Assembly: GCA_027335545.1 (NCBI GenBank)
Contig: DAHWHV010000426.1
Location: forward strand, 1-5,373
Direction: 5' to 3'
Source of the DNA: Clostridia bacterium
GTDB taxonomy: Bacteria; Bacillota_E; RBS10-35; JAJYVN01
Length of the DNA stretch: 5,373 bases
This document shows, piece by piece, positions 5,372-5,373 of this stretch. The notes beneath the pieces were generated by a model, which had not been told where the DNA came from, made no database searches, and worked only from the letters and a program-made list of their open reading frames with translations. Position 1 is the stretch's first letter. Each line of letters opens with the position of its first letter. The position numbers and the translations under genes were made by a program.

Positions 5372-5373
5372 CC

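Larger units (their letters stand above)
5054..5373. other. Intergenic region after the DprA-like gene; no gene seen
   Basis: The stretch holds the inverted repeat and the TGTACA dyad annotated separately, three copies of GCGGCACGG (5115-5123, 5128-5136, 5136-5144), and a C-rich GCCCC tandem tract (about 5285-5303). Minus-strand frames here are open, but their products are Arg/Pro/Gly-rich and lack motifs or good ribosome sites, so I do not call them genes. Confidence 0.55.

Overview
The window comes from a very GC-rich bacterium. Hand counts on sample lines give about 73-80% G+C inside the left-hand genes and up to about 87% between genes. Gene density, purine-rich Shine-Dalgarno sites (an AGGGGAGG core before the aldolase) and ATG starts are ordinarily bacterial. 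Nothing seen fixes the phylum; a high-GC Firmicute, an actinobacterium or a similar lineage would all fit. No rRNA, tRNA, CRISPR array, transposase or integrase gene was found.

Layout, left to right. (1) 1-282, the C-terminal end of an unrecognised plus-strand gene cut by the window edge. (2) 352-2079, a complete 575-residue protein that looks like an alpha/alpha-toroid plus beta-sandwich carbohydrate-active protein (polysaccharide lyase-like, substrate unknown). (3) 2080-2123, a 44-nt gap between convergent genes, almost filled by a strong hairpin that can serve both strands. (4) 2912-2124 on the minus strand, a complete HpcH/HpaI-family class II aldolase with its metal-binding and catalytic residues in place. 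(5) About 2931-3540, roughly 600 bases of extremely GC-rich DNA without a convincing gene, holding a perfect 24-bp palindrome. (6) 3543-5053, a two-gene unit of visibly lower GC (about 60-68% on lines counted inside the second gene): the C-terminal half of a ComF-like phosphoribosyltransferase, followed with a 4-nt ATGA overlap by a divergent DprA/Smf (SLOG-fold) protein. (7) 5054-5373, intergenic DNA with a 15-bp inverted repeat, a TGTACA dyad and, at the very edge, a ribosome-binding-site-like sequence for a gene beyond the window.

Genes 2 and 3 fit sugar-acid or polysaccharide catabolism: a lyase-like toroid protein and an aldolase that cleaves 2-keto-3-deoxy acids. They face each other, so they are not one operon. 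The part most worth attention is the PRTase/DprA-like pair. The two proteins are translationally coupled, differ in composition from their surroundings, and the DprA-like protein departs from competence DprA in its second conserved block and its C-terminus. This looks like an accessory nucleotide- or DNA-sensing module of the kind proposed for anti-mobile-element conflict systems, here with its first gene probably truncated. A competence role (ComF and DprA are both competence proteins) is the main alternative.
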